Shown: piece by piece, positions 36,790 through 48,150 of the stretch | Position numbering within the stretch: position 1 is the stretch's first letter | Layout: every line of letters begins with the position of its first letter | Source: Perognathus longimembris pacificus | Lineage: Eukaryota; Chordata; Mammalia; Rodentia; Heteromyidae | Reading direction: 5' to 3' | Assembly: GCF_023159225.1 (NCBI RefSeq) | Contig: NC_063161.1 | Span: forward strand, 74,242,767 to 74,306,766 | DNA: 64,000 nucleotides | Program-made: the position numbers and the translations under genes | Notes under the pieces: generated by a model | Told to the model about the DNA's origin: nothing | The model's database searches: none | What the model saw: the letters and a program-made list of their open reading frames with translations, nothing else

Positions 36790-37340
36790 TAATATGAGGA
36801 CTCAGCATACTGTCTCCAAAACATGTTGCAGCATTTATTAGCTGGGCTTAAGCTCAGGGTAGACTCCCATTAAAAAAAAAAAAATCTTCGTAATGATTAG
36901 CAAGGGCCCTGTATAATTTAAGGTATTCTTTGGAGTTCATAAATATGGCCTCATAAAAAGCCCGAATAGAAGGGAACTGTGACTTTAAGTCATTAGAAGC
37001 CCAGTGGTTTGATAAAATAACAGGAAACAGACAATTTATTATGAGCAGTCTCAGTAGCTCTGGATTATCTATAAAACTTTTACAGCCTTCCCCAAGTGGC
37101 AAAAAGCCATAAAACTTGCCTGAATGAGGGACTTGTTAATTTACTTGTTAAAGCAAATTAAAAATTTATAAGTGCTTTTAGGTAAATGAGATCTTCTCTC
37201 ATTGCTGCCCTTGCGGGGCTCTGGAGTCCTAGAGGGGAGAGTGGCTGTGCTCAGACACCACTGCACAACAATAAAAGCTGTTAAATTGCTCCAGTTTATT
37301 ACAGCCAAGCTGCACAGCTGTTGCCATGGCTAGCTGTGGG
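36790..37340. promoter_or_regulatory. CNE-like block (strongest candidate, tentative)
   Basis: About 550 bp of repeat-free AT-rich sequence. It has ATAAATATGGCCTC, ACAATTTATTATGAGC, TAATTTACTTGTTAAAGC and CAGTTTATTACAGCC and, at the end, E-box rich AAGCTGCACAGCTGTTGCC. The texture is that of a developmental enhancer. Only an alignment can confirm conservation. Confidence 0.5.
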
Positions 37341-37344
37341 GTAC

Positions 37345-39130
37345 TAGTGGATGACAGCCTGGAGTGTCACTTGGTTTTCTTCACGTTCAAAAGGAAAGAC
37401 AATGGGGGAGGGGGAATATGATACTTTAGTTATGTAATTATCCAATTGTTTGTGTTATATATCATGTACTTCCCCCTTGCTTTATCAGTCATAGAAGGTG
37501 TGTGTCTGCACGTGTGCACACACGTACAGGCATGCACACACATATGTATATCTATCCATAGTTTGTTAGTACTTGTAAGTTCACAACCCATCATGGTGCC
37601 GCTCTGCCATCTAGACCATGGATAAGGCCACCTCCATTTCTTGAACAAAATTTCTCACTTTGTTTTTTTCTAGCTTCAACATTAGGAGAAGGAGGTAATT
37701 GTATATTGAACTCTAGAGTCTATGCACAAAGTTTGCTTTTTTGAAGCCAGAATTTACAGGTAAAGGCAGATTATCTTCCGTTTAGATGATACATCAAGTG
37801 CAGTTAACATTCTTGGGTTTAACAATCTTGCTTCACAAACTGCTTGTGGAATTTCTTGCAGAGGTAGCTGGCTGAGTGGGTGTCTGGGAATGCTGACGTG
37901 GGCTGGTCAGGGCGAGTGTCCAGCTGGAAGTCCTGGCACTGGGCATTGTATCCCGCCTGCCCTACCTGCCCTGCCTGTGCGTTGCAGGGGACAGGCTGTG
38001 GGAAGCAGCTGATTCCTTCCATGTGCATTGGATGTTTGATTTGTGGCAAGAAAAAAAAAATAGACCTCAATGGCTAACTCTACCTAATGTTAAGTAAAAA
38101 CCATAGTTATGTCACAAGTATCATCTTTCAGTTTCTAGAAATCTCTAGAAAAGTCAGTTCTGCAGACACTTGCTTGTGGTAATATTTCCAATCACCATAT
38201 AGGAGCAGTGTTTTGCTTTAGTTTTGAGCTAATGAAAGTAGAAGAGACACACTTGTACTGACATTTGTCTGTGTGTCTATCTGCTGTTCAGGTACTTACA
38301 TGTGTATCCTTAATTTTGGATTCTACTTGATTATATTTTACAGGGCATACTGTTGAGCAGAGCTTCAGGGAAATTTGATTAATAGGTTTATATTTTGGAC
38401 ATATATAGCTTAGAAGGGTTCATCTTTTAGAGGTTTTTTTTAACATTAAGGTTTATTTCAACAATTGATTCTTCTCTTGGTTGCTGTCCCCTCTACATGA
38501 GAAGTACTGCTGCGCAGTACCCCTAAGTGCTTTCCCTGTGCTGGCTTCAAGTCTTAATGGCATTTCCATGTGGAATGTATCTTCATTTAGAAACTTGGCT
38601 ACAAAAATTTTTACTTTAGAGTGTTTTCCATACTTGGTCTTACATCCTTTATGAATGGAATTCCTCACTGGATTACCTCGTAGATCTGGCCAAGAAGTCT
38701 GTGGATCAGAAGCAATACCATTCTTGTGTTCAAGAGGATTAAACTAAACAGAAAAGGCACATAGATTTAGAAATTTGAGAATAGAAGTAGCAAATGACAT
38801 GGGCCAGAGGTCAATTGCTGAGGAGATCCAGAGAGGAGATTGTTATGGCAGGATGGTGATGCAGTGTGAAACCCTAGGGCAGCTGTGATGGAACACTGAT
38901 GAACCTCTCCCAGTAAATAGCAAGGCTTCAAATACACATGGTTTCAACAGAATTAACGTTAGAATTTTAGTGTGTATGCTCACTCGTTAGTAATATTGAT
39001 ATACGTTGTATAATGATTGCTTCATTGCTAATTTTCATATGCTAATTGATGTTTTTCTACAAAACCAAATTCTTTGGCTCTTTACATTTATTGAATGCCA
39101 TCTGGCTTATGAATTTTCATAAGAACTGCC
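37345..39130. other. Unique intron sequence
   Basis: Holds a mixed CA/TG tract (37498-37555) but no recognised mobile element or gene. A GGAA-rich purine run lies at about 39133-39175. Confidence 0.4.
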
Positions 39131-39285
39131 AAAAAAGAAGAAAAGGAAGGAAGGAAGCAAAGGAGAGAGGGAAGGATAGGCCCCTCCCCTTTGGCCCATG
39201 TCATTCACTGTTTCCAGTCTCTAAAAAGGTAGATAATATATATCTATGCCTTTAGGGATTTTTTTAGAGATTAAGAATGAAATTT

Positions 39286-39500
39286 AGGGCTGGGGATATA
39301 GCCTAGTGGCAAGAGTGCCTGCCTCGGATACACGAGGCCCTAGGTTCGATTCCCCAGCACCACATATACAGAAAATGGCCAGAAGTGGCGCTGTGGCTCA
39401 AGTGGCAGAGTGCTAGCCTTGAGCGGAAGAAGCCAGGGACCGTGCTCAGGCCCTGAGTCCAAGGCACAGGACTGGCCAAAAAAAAAAAAAAAAAAAAAAA
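39286..39500 (+). mobile_element. IDL-Geo SINE, young full-length copy
   Basis: It has an intact left monomer with TAGGTTCGATTCCCC and a Geo monomer with the GCGGAAGAAGCCAGGGACCG variant, then an A tail. The target duplication AAGAATGAAATTT is at 39273-39285 and, inside the A-rich junction, 39499-39511. Confidence 0.93.
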
Positions 39501-39513
39501 GAATGAAATTTCA

Positions 39514-39640
39514 CCACCAGAAGCGGCGCTGTGGCTCAAGTGGCAGAGTGCTGGCCTTGAGCGGGAAGAAGCCAGGGACCGTGCTCAGGCCCTGAGTCCA
39601 AGGCCCAGGACTGGCCAAAAAAAAAAAAAAAAAAAAAAAG
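39514..39640 (+). mobile_element. Isolated Geo right-monomer copy
   Basis: This copy lacks the tRNA-like left monomer and starts inside the Geo unit (CCAGAAGCGGCGCTGTGGC). It carries the same GACCG variant as its neighbour and its own A tail. It is bracketed by GAATGAAATTTCA at 39501-39513 and 39641-39653, so it is a second insertion at the same site. Confidence 0.9.
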
Positions 39641-40439
39641 GAATGAAATTTCATTCTACTAAAAATGCGTCCTCTCCACTCCAAACAGAACTTTCTCCCT
39701 ATAGCCACCTCTAGTCTATCTGTGGACTAAGTATAGACAAAGACTGTAGTATACAAGTATGTTTTAAAAAAAAAAAGCCACCACTTATTACATTTTGTAA
39801 TATCTTCATGGTTTTCTTCCCCATGACATTTTTGTTTAAAGACATTATTAAGCTCCACTTGTACAGTAGCAAAGAAGTGTGCATTCAACAGCCCCTGTCA
39901 TCTTTTAGCATCACTGTTCCCTGGTGATTTCCTTTAGCAGAAGCTGCCAGCGCACAGGCTTTTCTGGGTATGTAGTGTTGTTGCTAAAGCCTCTTTGCTT
40001 AGATTTATACACATACACACATATGAATATACATTGTAGACATATAGATCAAAATTCTACAAACCTTTCTACTCATTACTTCCTCATAATCTTACACTAA
40101 ATACTCAGCTAAATTACAAACCACTTAACTAAGACTTCTTAGGCATCTGTAGATTTTGAATAGGAAATAAAATTATCATCAGTTGATTACATTTTTTGTT
40201 GTTACTTCTTCATTATTTTAACCTGACTTCCTTGCTTCTCATAGATAAAATAAATAAAATTATATTCTAAATTGCCTGTATAGTTCTCCTATACACCCCC
40301 AAAATTCTGTATTAAAGTGCTTCAATTATTGGGTCATTCTTCTAAAGAAATGTTAACATATTAAGATCTAATCCTATCAAATACTGTACTGGTCATTTAG
40401 AACTGACGGAGTATTACAGTACCATCATGATTAAAGATA

Positions 40440-40545
40440 ACATCAGGACTAGAAGTGGAGATGCATACCTGTACAGCACTCAGGAGATTGAGGCAGGAGG
40501 ATTGCTAGTTTCAGGCATGGGCAGTGTTGCGGGGGAGGGAGGTAC
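40440..40545 (+). mobile_element. B1-like SINE fragment
   Basis: GATGCATACCTGTACAGCAC and GAGATTGAGGCAGGAGGATT are B1 landmarks. A G-rich tract follows. Confidence 0.7.
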
Positions 40546-40739
40546 AGGGAGGGGGGAGGAGAGGAGGCAATGCATTTTATTTGGGGCAACTTCAGGAAAA
40601 GTTAAGTGTTACTTGATGTGTGCGCCTTTGGCTCTAATAGTGGGTTTTCTAGATATCAAGGGAAAGCGTGCATTTTTTTTGAGGAGTGGGGGCAGGGAGG
40701 CCTAATTACTGAACTAGATCTGTTCTTAAATTGCAAATG

Positions 40740-41290
40740 AGTGTACATCAAAGTGATTGGAAGAATAAATTCAAGTCTGATAGTATACATGGTTTCAGTA
40801 TACACTGGCGAAATATCCCGCTGATTGCTGATTGAAAACAGTTGTTAATTCTCTCCTTCACTAAATTCAGAGTGGAAAAACTTTCCTTAATAAAGAACAG
40901 ATTGAGGAGATCGGAGACCTGACTGTGTGGGAATTAATGGCAGATGCATATACTGGTAGTTAAAATGTTTCATTAGATGTTAATGTCTTGCTGTGTTTTT
41001 AATTGTTCAGGAATTAGCCTCTAGAATATTAAAACCATCTGTTTGTTATCATGATGAAACAGAATGCTTAAATAGTTATTAATTTGTGTTTCTTCTCTTT
41101 CTCTCTCTCTCTCTTTAGGGATAATATATAAAACTTTGATCTGTTTGAAGTGTAGGGAATTTACAATGTGGAAATAAAAAATAATTTTCAGACATACTCA
41201 TATCTTAGCTAGCTGGAATTTCTCATGCTTTCTTAATTAATTTGCTGTGTGTACTGTGACTCATCTGTCTGTCTGTGTCATTGACTTCTG
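40740..41290. promoter_or_regulatory. CNE-like block (tentative)
   Basis: Repeat-poor sequence rich in TTAATT and ATTA cores (GTTGTTAATTC, GTTATTAATTTGTG, TTTCTTAATTAATTTGC), with an internal (TC)n run at 41092-41115. The pyrimidine run followed by TTTAGG resembles a splice acceptor, but no open exon follows. Confidence 0.35.
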
Positions 41291-41501
41291 TCCATGATAT
41301 GATGACAATGATCCCACAGTTGGCTCACTAGCGGAATGAAGCTGCAGTGCCCCCTGGGATGTGCCCAGTGTTCTCCTGGACATCTGCAGGAATGATGAGG
41401 ACCTTGGAGTGCTTCCTTCTCCAGTGCCCTTCCCACTGACTTCACCTCAGAGTGGCTGGGGAACTGGTATGCATGTGACTCCTCTCATACCAGCTAATGG
41501 G

Positions 41502-41551
41502 GAAATAGCCATTTAGAGAGTTCTTAGAAATAGCCATTTAGAGAGTTCTCA
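41502..41551. repeat. 25-bp tandem duplication
   Basis: GAAATAGCCATTTAGAGAG plus the following TTCTTA/TTCTCA appears twice in a row. Confidence 0.9.
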
Positions 41552-42920
41552 GGCTGCTTATGAATAATACGTGAAGACTGCATGTTTGTTTATTGGTAGA
41601 AGTATTAATTACTTCTCCCTTTACTGTAAGATGTTGTGTGTTGTGTGTGCCCCTGAGAGTGTGCTACCACATGGGCTTCAAGACCAGGAACACCCTTAGG
41701 TACAGCTGTGGCCCTGTGCACTACGCCATCCCCTCCACATGGAGGCCTCAGCTTATGTCTCCTTGACTATAGGCAGCCATCACATTTGTGATTCACAGAG
41801 GAGTTAGCTGGGCTACCTCTGCATGCGACCCCAGTGTATGTCTCCACTGGTCCCATTATCTGTCCTTTTACCTCCTGGTTTGGTTAAGAAAACAATATCA
41901 TTTCCTTATAAATCTATGCACATCACCTAAAATCATGGCAGGAGCTAGAAATTTTACATATGTGAATCTTTCTACATCTCACTGAAATGCCATGTGGTTA
42001 GGCCAAAAATTAATGACAATTGTGAAATAAATGGCTCCAATGCAAGCATCATCCCTATCACTTGCCCCTAATTCAAACACAGGATTGGCCCAGTCCCTCT
42101 GTCTGTATTGTCCAGATTAGACTGGGGACAAGCTTTGCTTTTAATCTCCTGGAACAGAGAGGATAGCTGTTGCAGATCTTCAGACTTCAGAGCCTGTTCC
42201 TGAGGGGCCAGGCTGGCAATGTGAAGAATGCCACAGGGTCCACATACCCTGCACTGGCCATGATGACCCTAGAGTTGGTTCAGTGAGCGCACCTGGTCCC
42301 AGAAACCCAGAAGTGAGTGGTGTGAGGTGGCCTTGGGGACCAGATGAACTTTGCCTTCACAGTATGACAACTGTAGTCCTCTACTGTCTCCCTACCACAT
42401 AGACAGGAAACTAACTATGTTAACCTTTGCTTTCTACCAGCTACTGTCAAATATGTTGGAAGAAAGTTTTTGCTGAGTTGATTTTTATAAAATAAGAAAA
42501 AGATTTCTTTAAAAAATTGTTAGGAGGTAAAATAAATAGGATTTATAAATGCTTCTGATTATCCAAATTATTTAAAAGTGGAAGTCTCATCAGTAAGTAT
42601 GGGTAATACCAAGAGAGCTATTAACTTCTCTTAGTGGTTTTTGACCTTTTGCTGAATAAGTACTTTTAGAATTCTCAAATGCCAGAATGAAGATTTCTTA
42701 AATCCTCTGTAATTATAAACTGCACCTCCTTTTTTTTAACTCACAGGTATCATGAACTTGCCCATGATCATTGGCTCTTAAGGATGAAGGGACTAAAGGC
42801 CAGGTCTATCCACCCCGAGTATACAGCTCGCCTCCAGGGGCTGAATACCCACATGTGAGCTTGCCCTGCCCATCAGACTGAGAAAACCAGTGTTCCTTGA
42901 CTCTGTTACTTGCTTTGAAA

Positions 42921-42960
42921 ATGCTTCCAGAACATTCTGTACCATTCCAGAACATTCTGT
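42921..42960. promoter_or_regulatory. Tandem heat-shock-element-like / GRE-like sites
   Basis: TTCCAGAACATTC (perfect TTCnnGAAnnTTC) occurs at 42925-42937 and again at 42945-42957, a 20-bp repeat. The first copy also reads AGAACATTCTGTACC, a good glucocorticoid-response-element match. Function is unproven. Confidence 0.45.
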
Positions 42961-42989
42961 GGTGCATTTTAAAGGTCATCTTAGTGTAG

Positions 42990-43210
42990 CAGACCTGAAA
43001 TGATTTACGCATATTAAATATTTACTGAATGCATTATAGGCATTGTTCTAGGTTTTGGAGATCTAATAGTGAATGAAACATATTTTAAAACTCTGGTTCT
43101 TAGGTCCCTTATGAGTTAGTTGAAGTGTGGAAGAGAGAGAAAGAGCACAGAATAGGGAAGATCTGTGGTGAGTTTAGAGGATGCGATGTGGAAGCAGTGA
43201 GAGATCAAGG
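42990..43210 (+). mobile_element. Ancient mammalian repeat (GGCACTG-type)
   Basis: AATATTTACTGAATGCATTA, TAGGCATTGTTCTAGGTTTT and GGAGATCTAATAGTGAATGA mirror the 34565 copy. Confidence 0.5.
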
Positions 43211-43259
43211 AAGTACTCCATGCAAAAGTGACATAAATAAATAGCTAAAGAAGGGAGGA

Positions 43260-43335
43260 GGGCTGGGGATGGAGCTCAGTGCAAGTCCAGCCTGCACAGT
43301 ACCCTGATTCAATCCCCATGACACCCCCCCCCAAA
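43260..43335 (+). mobile_element. ID-like SINE fragment
   Basis: GGCTGGGGATGGAGCTCAGTG and CCTGATTCAATCCCC are tRNA-type A and B box regions; ends in a C run and short A tract. Confidence 0.75.
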
Positions 43336-43440
43336 GTACTAAGTCATGTGACCTTGTGATTGTGTGGTTAAATATTTCAAAAAGTACATCAAGTGCAAAG
43401 GCCCTGAGTTGGGAATATAGGTGAGCTAAGTAAGAAGCTT

Positions 43441-43556
43441 GAGGGAGGGAGGGAGGGAGGGAGGGAGGGAGGGAGGGAGGGAGGGAGGGAGGAAGGAAGG
43501 AAGGAAGGAAGGAAGGAAGGAAGGAAGGAAGGAAGGAAGGAAGGAAGGAAGGAAGG
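43441..43556. repeat. (GGGA)n-(GGAA)n microsatellite
   Basis: About twelve GGGA units are followed by about sixteen GGAA units. Reverse-strand translation gives Leu-Pro-Ser-Phe repeats that inflate a spurious 234-codon frame (43205-43909). Confidence 0.97.
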
Positions 43557-44146
43557 CTGTGACAGACTGACTGAGCAAGGCAGACAACAGCCTGGATGAA
43601 TTCAGAGAGCTCATGAGAGAGCCAGATGGGAGTCCTGGAGGGATTGATGACCTTGGTGCTTCTCTGAGGGGAGACAGGGAGCCCTGCCAGAGGGGGATAA
43701 GAATAAGGACATGGATTTGCTCTCCCCACCCCAACCCCCTGGCCGGGAGCCCTGGGTGGTTCCTGGGAGAGACACCGTGAAATGGAGGCAGGTAGGAAGG
43801 TGCTGAAATGCTTCAGGCAAGAGTGTTGTCCAGAGCCCGGCTGGGCATGAAGACTTTGTCCTGAGCCAGTCACAGCAGTTGAGAATTCTGGGAACTCACC
43901 CTCGGTCATGCATGTAGCACAAGAGCAGCTCTGGAAATGAACACCTGGCTTTCAAGGTCCTTATCAGTGTCCACCAAGGGGGAGGAGTGACCACTTGGTG
44001 ATTATGCATTGTATTTGCTTGATTTACACTTCTAGCTGTCTCCACAGAAGTGTCTGCATCTCCTGTCCTGAGCTCAGCAAATGCCAGGCTGACAGGCTGA
44101 GCCTGACAGGAGTGGCTCTGACACACAGGGACAAGAGCCCAATTGG

Positions 44147-44574
44147 CCTGTGTTGGGGTTTTTAGCCCCCCCCCCCTCCCTCGGGGAAGGCACGCCCTGA
44201 CCTGACAAGCCAAGAAAGGAAAGGGTCGACAGACCACCCACACGCAGCCCTCCCTCACCAGAGGACAATCAGAGGTGTCTGGGAGTCAAGTCAGTGCAAG
44301 ATCTTGTTTATTGAGGAAGTACATACAGCTAAATAGGGCACAGGAGCCAATCAGGTCAAAGATTGGCAGGAAGGGGGAGGGGTGTGCACATATCTAGGGA
44401 CTATAAGGGGAGGCATGAGCTATCCATTAGGGCGGAAGAGCCGGGCAGCCCACAGAACCGCCTCCGGGTTCATCGTTAGGCGCCATCTTAGCCACATGTG
44501 GCCCCAGGACTGAGAAACAGGCGGGGCCAGCTGGTTGACTTCCGGGCGTGTCCCACTGACGTGGGTGAAACAAG
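44147..44574 (-). mobile_element. Solo LTR of an endogenous retrovirus, antisense
   Basis: On the minus strand it has a GC-rich promoter part (AAGATGGCGCC, CCAAT-type TGATTGGC, CCTATTTAGC), then CAATAAACAAG (poly-A signal; TTTATT at 44307-44312 on +) and a R/U5-like end closing near CCCCAACA. Direct repeats AATTGG at 44141-44146 and 44575-44580 suggest a 6-bp target duplication, although two to four extra bases separate them from TG/CA ends. A C run lies at about 44166-44175. No retroviral genes are present. Confidence 0.65.
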
Positions 44575-44694
44575 AATTGGCGACAGTATGAAGTTCTCCA
44601 GAATTTCTTACAAAGGGAATGAAATACATGCATTGTCTTCTCTTCTAAAGAGCAAAAGTACCAACCAGTCTGTTGGTTTCTCAAAGAAAAGTGT

Positions 44695-45330
44695 TCCGTT
44701 ACTTTGCCAGGACAGCCATAACAAATATCATAAAGTGTGTGCCTTCTAAACCAGAACTGTATCTTCTAATGGCTCTGGAGGTCCAAGATGGATGTGTAGC
44801 TCAGTGGTGGAGCACATGTGTCACAGACTCAAGGCCCTGCGTTCAGCCCCAAGCACTATCTCCCTGCTCTCCCACACACCTAAGAGTCCAAGTTCAAGAC
44901 CAAGGTGTTGGCTGGTTAGTTTTCTTGCAGTTGATGCATGTGGCTTGGCCATGCCACCTTCTTCCTTCTCCTTTTCTTTGTGCAGGTGCGTGCCTGGGTT
45001 CTCCCTCAGCAGCTTCCTTTCTCCCCAGCAGGGCATAGGTCCCATTGGATTATTATTGCCTATCTGTTTCAGCCCATTGCCTGCCCCTGTGACAGAACAC
45101 CACTGGCTGGAGCAATTGTAAGCAATGCAAGTTTACTTGGCTGCTGGCTGTGGAGGCTGGAACTTAAAAGAGCAAGTGTTAGTGTCACTCACAAGATGGT
45201 GACGCTACTCCATTCTTGAAGGTAGAGCCCTTGTCACCTAATCACCCATTTTTATACACCGGCTCTCAACAATATTACACTGGCAATTTATTTTCCAACA
45301 CATTAAATTTGGAGCATGCATTCAAATCAC
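44695..45330 (+). mobile_element. Ancient repeat region with ID-like insert
   Basis: CCATAACAAATATCATAAAG, GGCTCTGGAGGTCCAAGATGG, CACCTAATCACCC and AACACATTAAATTTGG follow an old mammalian repeat. An ID-like unit (GTGTAGCTCAGTGGTGGAGC) lies at about 44790-44865. Confidence 0.45.
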
Positions 45331-45439
45331 AGCACTCCACAGCTCCTGTGGTCAGACAGTCACATTTGGTAATCCTGAGGGATGTGTGAGATCAGCGTGG
45401 GACTTTTGACTGGGCACAGTTAAATCCATTGCAGGGACC

Positions 45440-45642
45440 CTAAATGTTTGTTTTACAGTCCTGATCATTGAACTAATGGCCTCACACTTGCCTAACAGGT
45501 TGCTCTACGACTTGAGTCACATCTCCAGCCCCTTTGCTTTTATTTATTTTTGGGATAGGGTTTCGTGCTTTTGTCTATGTTTCTCCTGTTCCTGCTACCG
45601 AAGTAACTAGGATTACAGGCATGTACTACCACACTTGGTTAG
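45440..45642 (-). mobile_element. ID-like plus B1-like SINE, antisense
   Basis: CACATCTCCAGCCCC is the antisense start of an ID-like unit. AGTAACTAGGATTACAGGCA and GTACTACCACACTTGG are the antisense of a 7SL/B1-like start. Confidence 0.65.
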
Positions 45643-45644
45643 TA

Positions 45645-47530
45645 CTGCCCACTCGATGATGTTGAAAAATAATTACCACACATCAAATCATATCACTCAT
45701 AAACATTTCAAATTGCATCACTAAGTGACTTTACTTTTATATAAAACTACAACAAAATATAACAGTAATTGCTTTATAGTGATACCTACTCAGTATACAC
45801 ATTTTCTGAGTTTTCCCTTGGCTCCTATGGATGTAAAAATAAGGTCTCCGTGTGGTAGTTAGGTGTTGTCTGAGTCCTGTTTACTCATTTCCACCTTTCT
45901 GTATGTACTCTTCTGTTCATCCATTAAAGCAGATGCATGATGTATGCCTAGATTTACTGATTGAGTCTCCTGGTGTGACCTAATATTTGTCCCTGTCTCT
46001 TACATCTTCAGTAAATACCCTATGCCACCTACAGACTGATTAGGTCCAGATTTGGTTTGGGTGATGGGGGAGGAGAAAAGCTCTTCTGTACTATTGTGTT
46101 CTAATTCAGGGAGACACATACGGATTATTGTCTGGTTTGCCCTTTTCCTCATCCTAGCAGATATCAGCAGTTCTGGACACTTGATTCTTTGCCAGTCTTC
46201 TTTTCCCCCCATTTTTGGTAGACCATCCAAAAGTAGCCAGTGAGATATTTGTCTTGAAGTTTTCTTCTCTTTCTTTAAGTATCACTGTGTATTTGTGGGT
46301 GTGGTGTATCTCTTTCAATAATGTTCTTGTGTTAGTGACATTCAAATTGTCCTTTCCTTGGTCAATTGTCTCTAAATCCCCAGGACATAGCTGCCACACA
46401 CTCTATATCAGCCATTTATTTCACATTAGAGGAGGAAATAAAAAAGCATAAGCACTTTATGTTTGAGGGTGGTAATTATTTTTAAGAATGCCAAGTCATT
46501 TTTAAGGAGTTATTTGAAACAAGTATTTCATAGAAAAACAAAGATGTAGGTTTTACATATTTGTTGTTTTATTTATTTGCCCTTGAAAAAAAATTAGTGA
46601 TTCTAGCTCAGGTTTTTAATTTTTTAATAATCAAAATTTTATTTCCAGAAACCTCACACTTTTCTAAAGCAGCTGTTTCTTCATCAAATTATTTTTCTAT
46701 CACATATTGTATTGTGAGTGAATTTCTGAGCCTATTTGAAAACAGACTCCTATTTTAGTCCAGTTTTACCCAAGGAACACCAAACACCTTCTGTTCAACT
46801 CAGCTCTTGTCTTTAATCACACTGTTGTACATCATTTTAGTTTTCTTGTGTCCTTTAGACTTCCTTTTTGGTTCAAAACAAAGTCAAGTATGTAACCATG
46901 ACTTTTGTCAATATAATTTAACCTAAGAATAGCTCCTACTTTGCAGACTGTGATGTAAGTAACAAAAACAGCATGACTTCAGACTTCTCACTGTCTTGCC
47001 TTTGCATTGTCAAGTTATGAAGGATGGTTATCACAACATCCTGGGCCAAGCCACAGACTAGAGCTACTACTCATCTGGTAAGAGCCAAGATGCTTTATGT
47101 TCCACTCTGTGGCTTCAGTGTATCTCTCATAAGCCTGTCAGAGTCAGTGAGATTGTTCCTTATTGTCTTCATTGCTTCTTGTTTGTGCTCCAGACTACAT
47201 GTTACATTGATCTTAGGCTTATTTTCCTTTCTATTAACTTACAGTTTTTTCCTACTACTCTGAAGTCCACTGAATAACACATGTGTTTGGGAAGTGGAAG
47301 CACCTCAGTAGTTTTCATTTTCCCAACTAATAGCACAATGTCAAAGTCACTGTCTGGGCAACAGCATCTTCAGTGCATTTGTGAGGACACCACTTAACAG
47401 TCCTGAGTGCCTGTGGAGCCCATGTTTAGCAAGAGGCATGACTCATCCTGCTCACTGATGGGGTTGTCTAATCCCATTATGTGATTTTTGTGATACATGA
47501 ATTTAGAGGCACTTTCCTCTTCTTGTTTTC
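45645..47530. other. Unique AT-rich intron sequence
   Basis: I see no clear repeat or gene. The sequence is AT-rich with short chance frames only. Confidence 0.4.
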
Positions 47531-47539
47531 TTTTTTATG

Positions 47540-47940
47540 ATTGGACCTCAAAGCCTTGCATTATTTTAGGCAGGTGCTCTACTGTTGGCCCATGCCTTCA
47601 GCCCTTTTTTGCACTAAGATTTTGAGATGATGTCAGGCTTTCTGCTTGGACTGTATCTACCTGCAGTACACTATCTGTCTGTAGCTGGAATGCCCAGCTT
47701 ATTCTTTTGAGGTAGTGTCTTAAAACCACCACCTCAACAACCCCTTCCCTGTCCCGCCCCCCTTCCCCCGCCTCCCCAGCTGGCCTGAACCTTGCTCATC
47801 CCATTCTTAAATTTCTCAGGAACCTTGGAATAACAGCCATGTGACAGTGTGCCTCACTTTTGGCCCAGTATGGCCTTGAATTAATCCTTCCACCTTAGCC
47901 ATCAAGTAGCTAGGATTGCAGTCAGAAGTCATCAGTACCT
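47540..47940 (-). mobile_element. Cluster of antisense ID-like and B1-like fragments
   Basis: ATTTTAGGCAGGTGCTCTAC and CATGCCTTCAGCCC mark an antisense ID-like unit. CAGTATGGCCTTGAATTAAT, CACCTTAGCC and TAGCTAGGATTGCAG mark an antisense B1. Confidence 0.55.
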
Positions 47941-48069
47941 CCCTCTTTTCTTTTTGAACCCATTTGAGATTGGCCCTCAGGATGTGTGTCTTCTGTTTAC
48001 TCCCATTAATAGATTTCTTCCCTCCTTTGTTCCCTTCCACCTCTCTCCCATCTATCTCCCTCCCTCTAC

Positions 48070-48150
48070 TCCCTTTGCCCAGGGGATTGAACCCAGGGCC
48101 TGTGTGTGCTAGGCAAGTACAGTACCTCTGAGCTACATGGGGAGCCGGAC
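48070..48150 (-). mobile_element. ID-like SINE, antisense
   Basis: GGGGATTGAACCCAGGGCCT and GCTAGGCAAGTACAGTACC TCTGAGCTACAT are the reverse of tRNA-type B and A boxes. Confidence 0.8.

Noticed and set aside
41092..41125. Splice-acceptor-like (TC)n followed by TTTAGG
   Set aside because: The sequence after it has early stops in all frames and no donor with coding character follows; not a convincing exon.
43205..43909. 234-codon minus-strand frame with Leu-Pro-Ser-Phe repeats
   Set aside because: Generated by the GGGA/GGAA microsatellite; no unique protein sequence is recognisable on either side.
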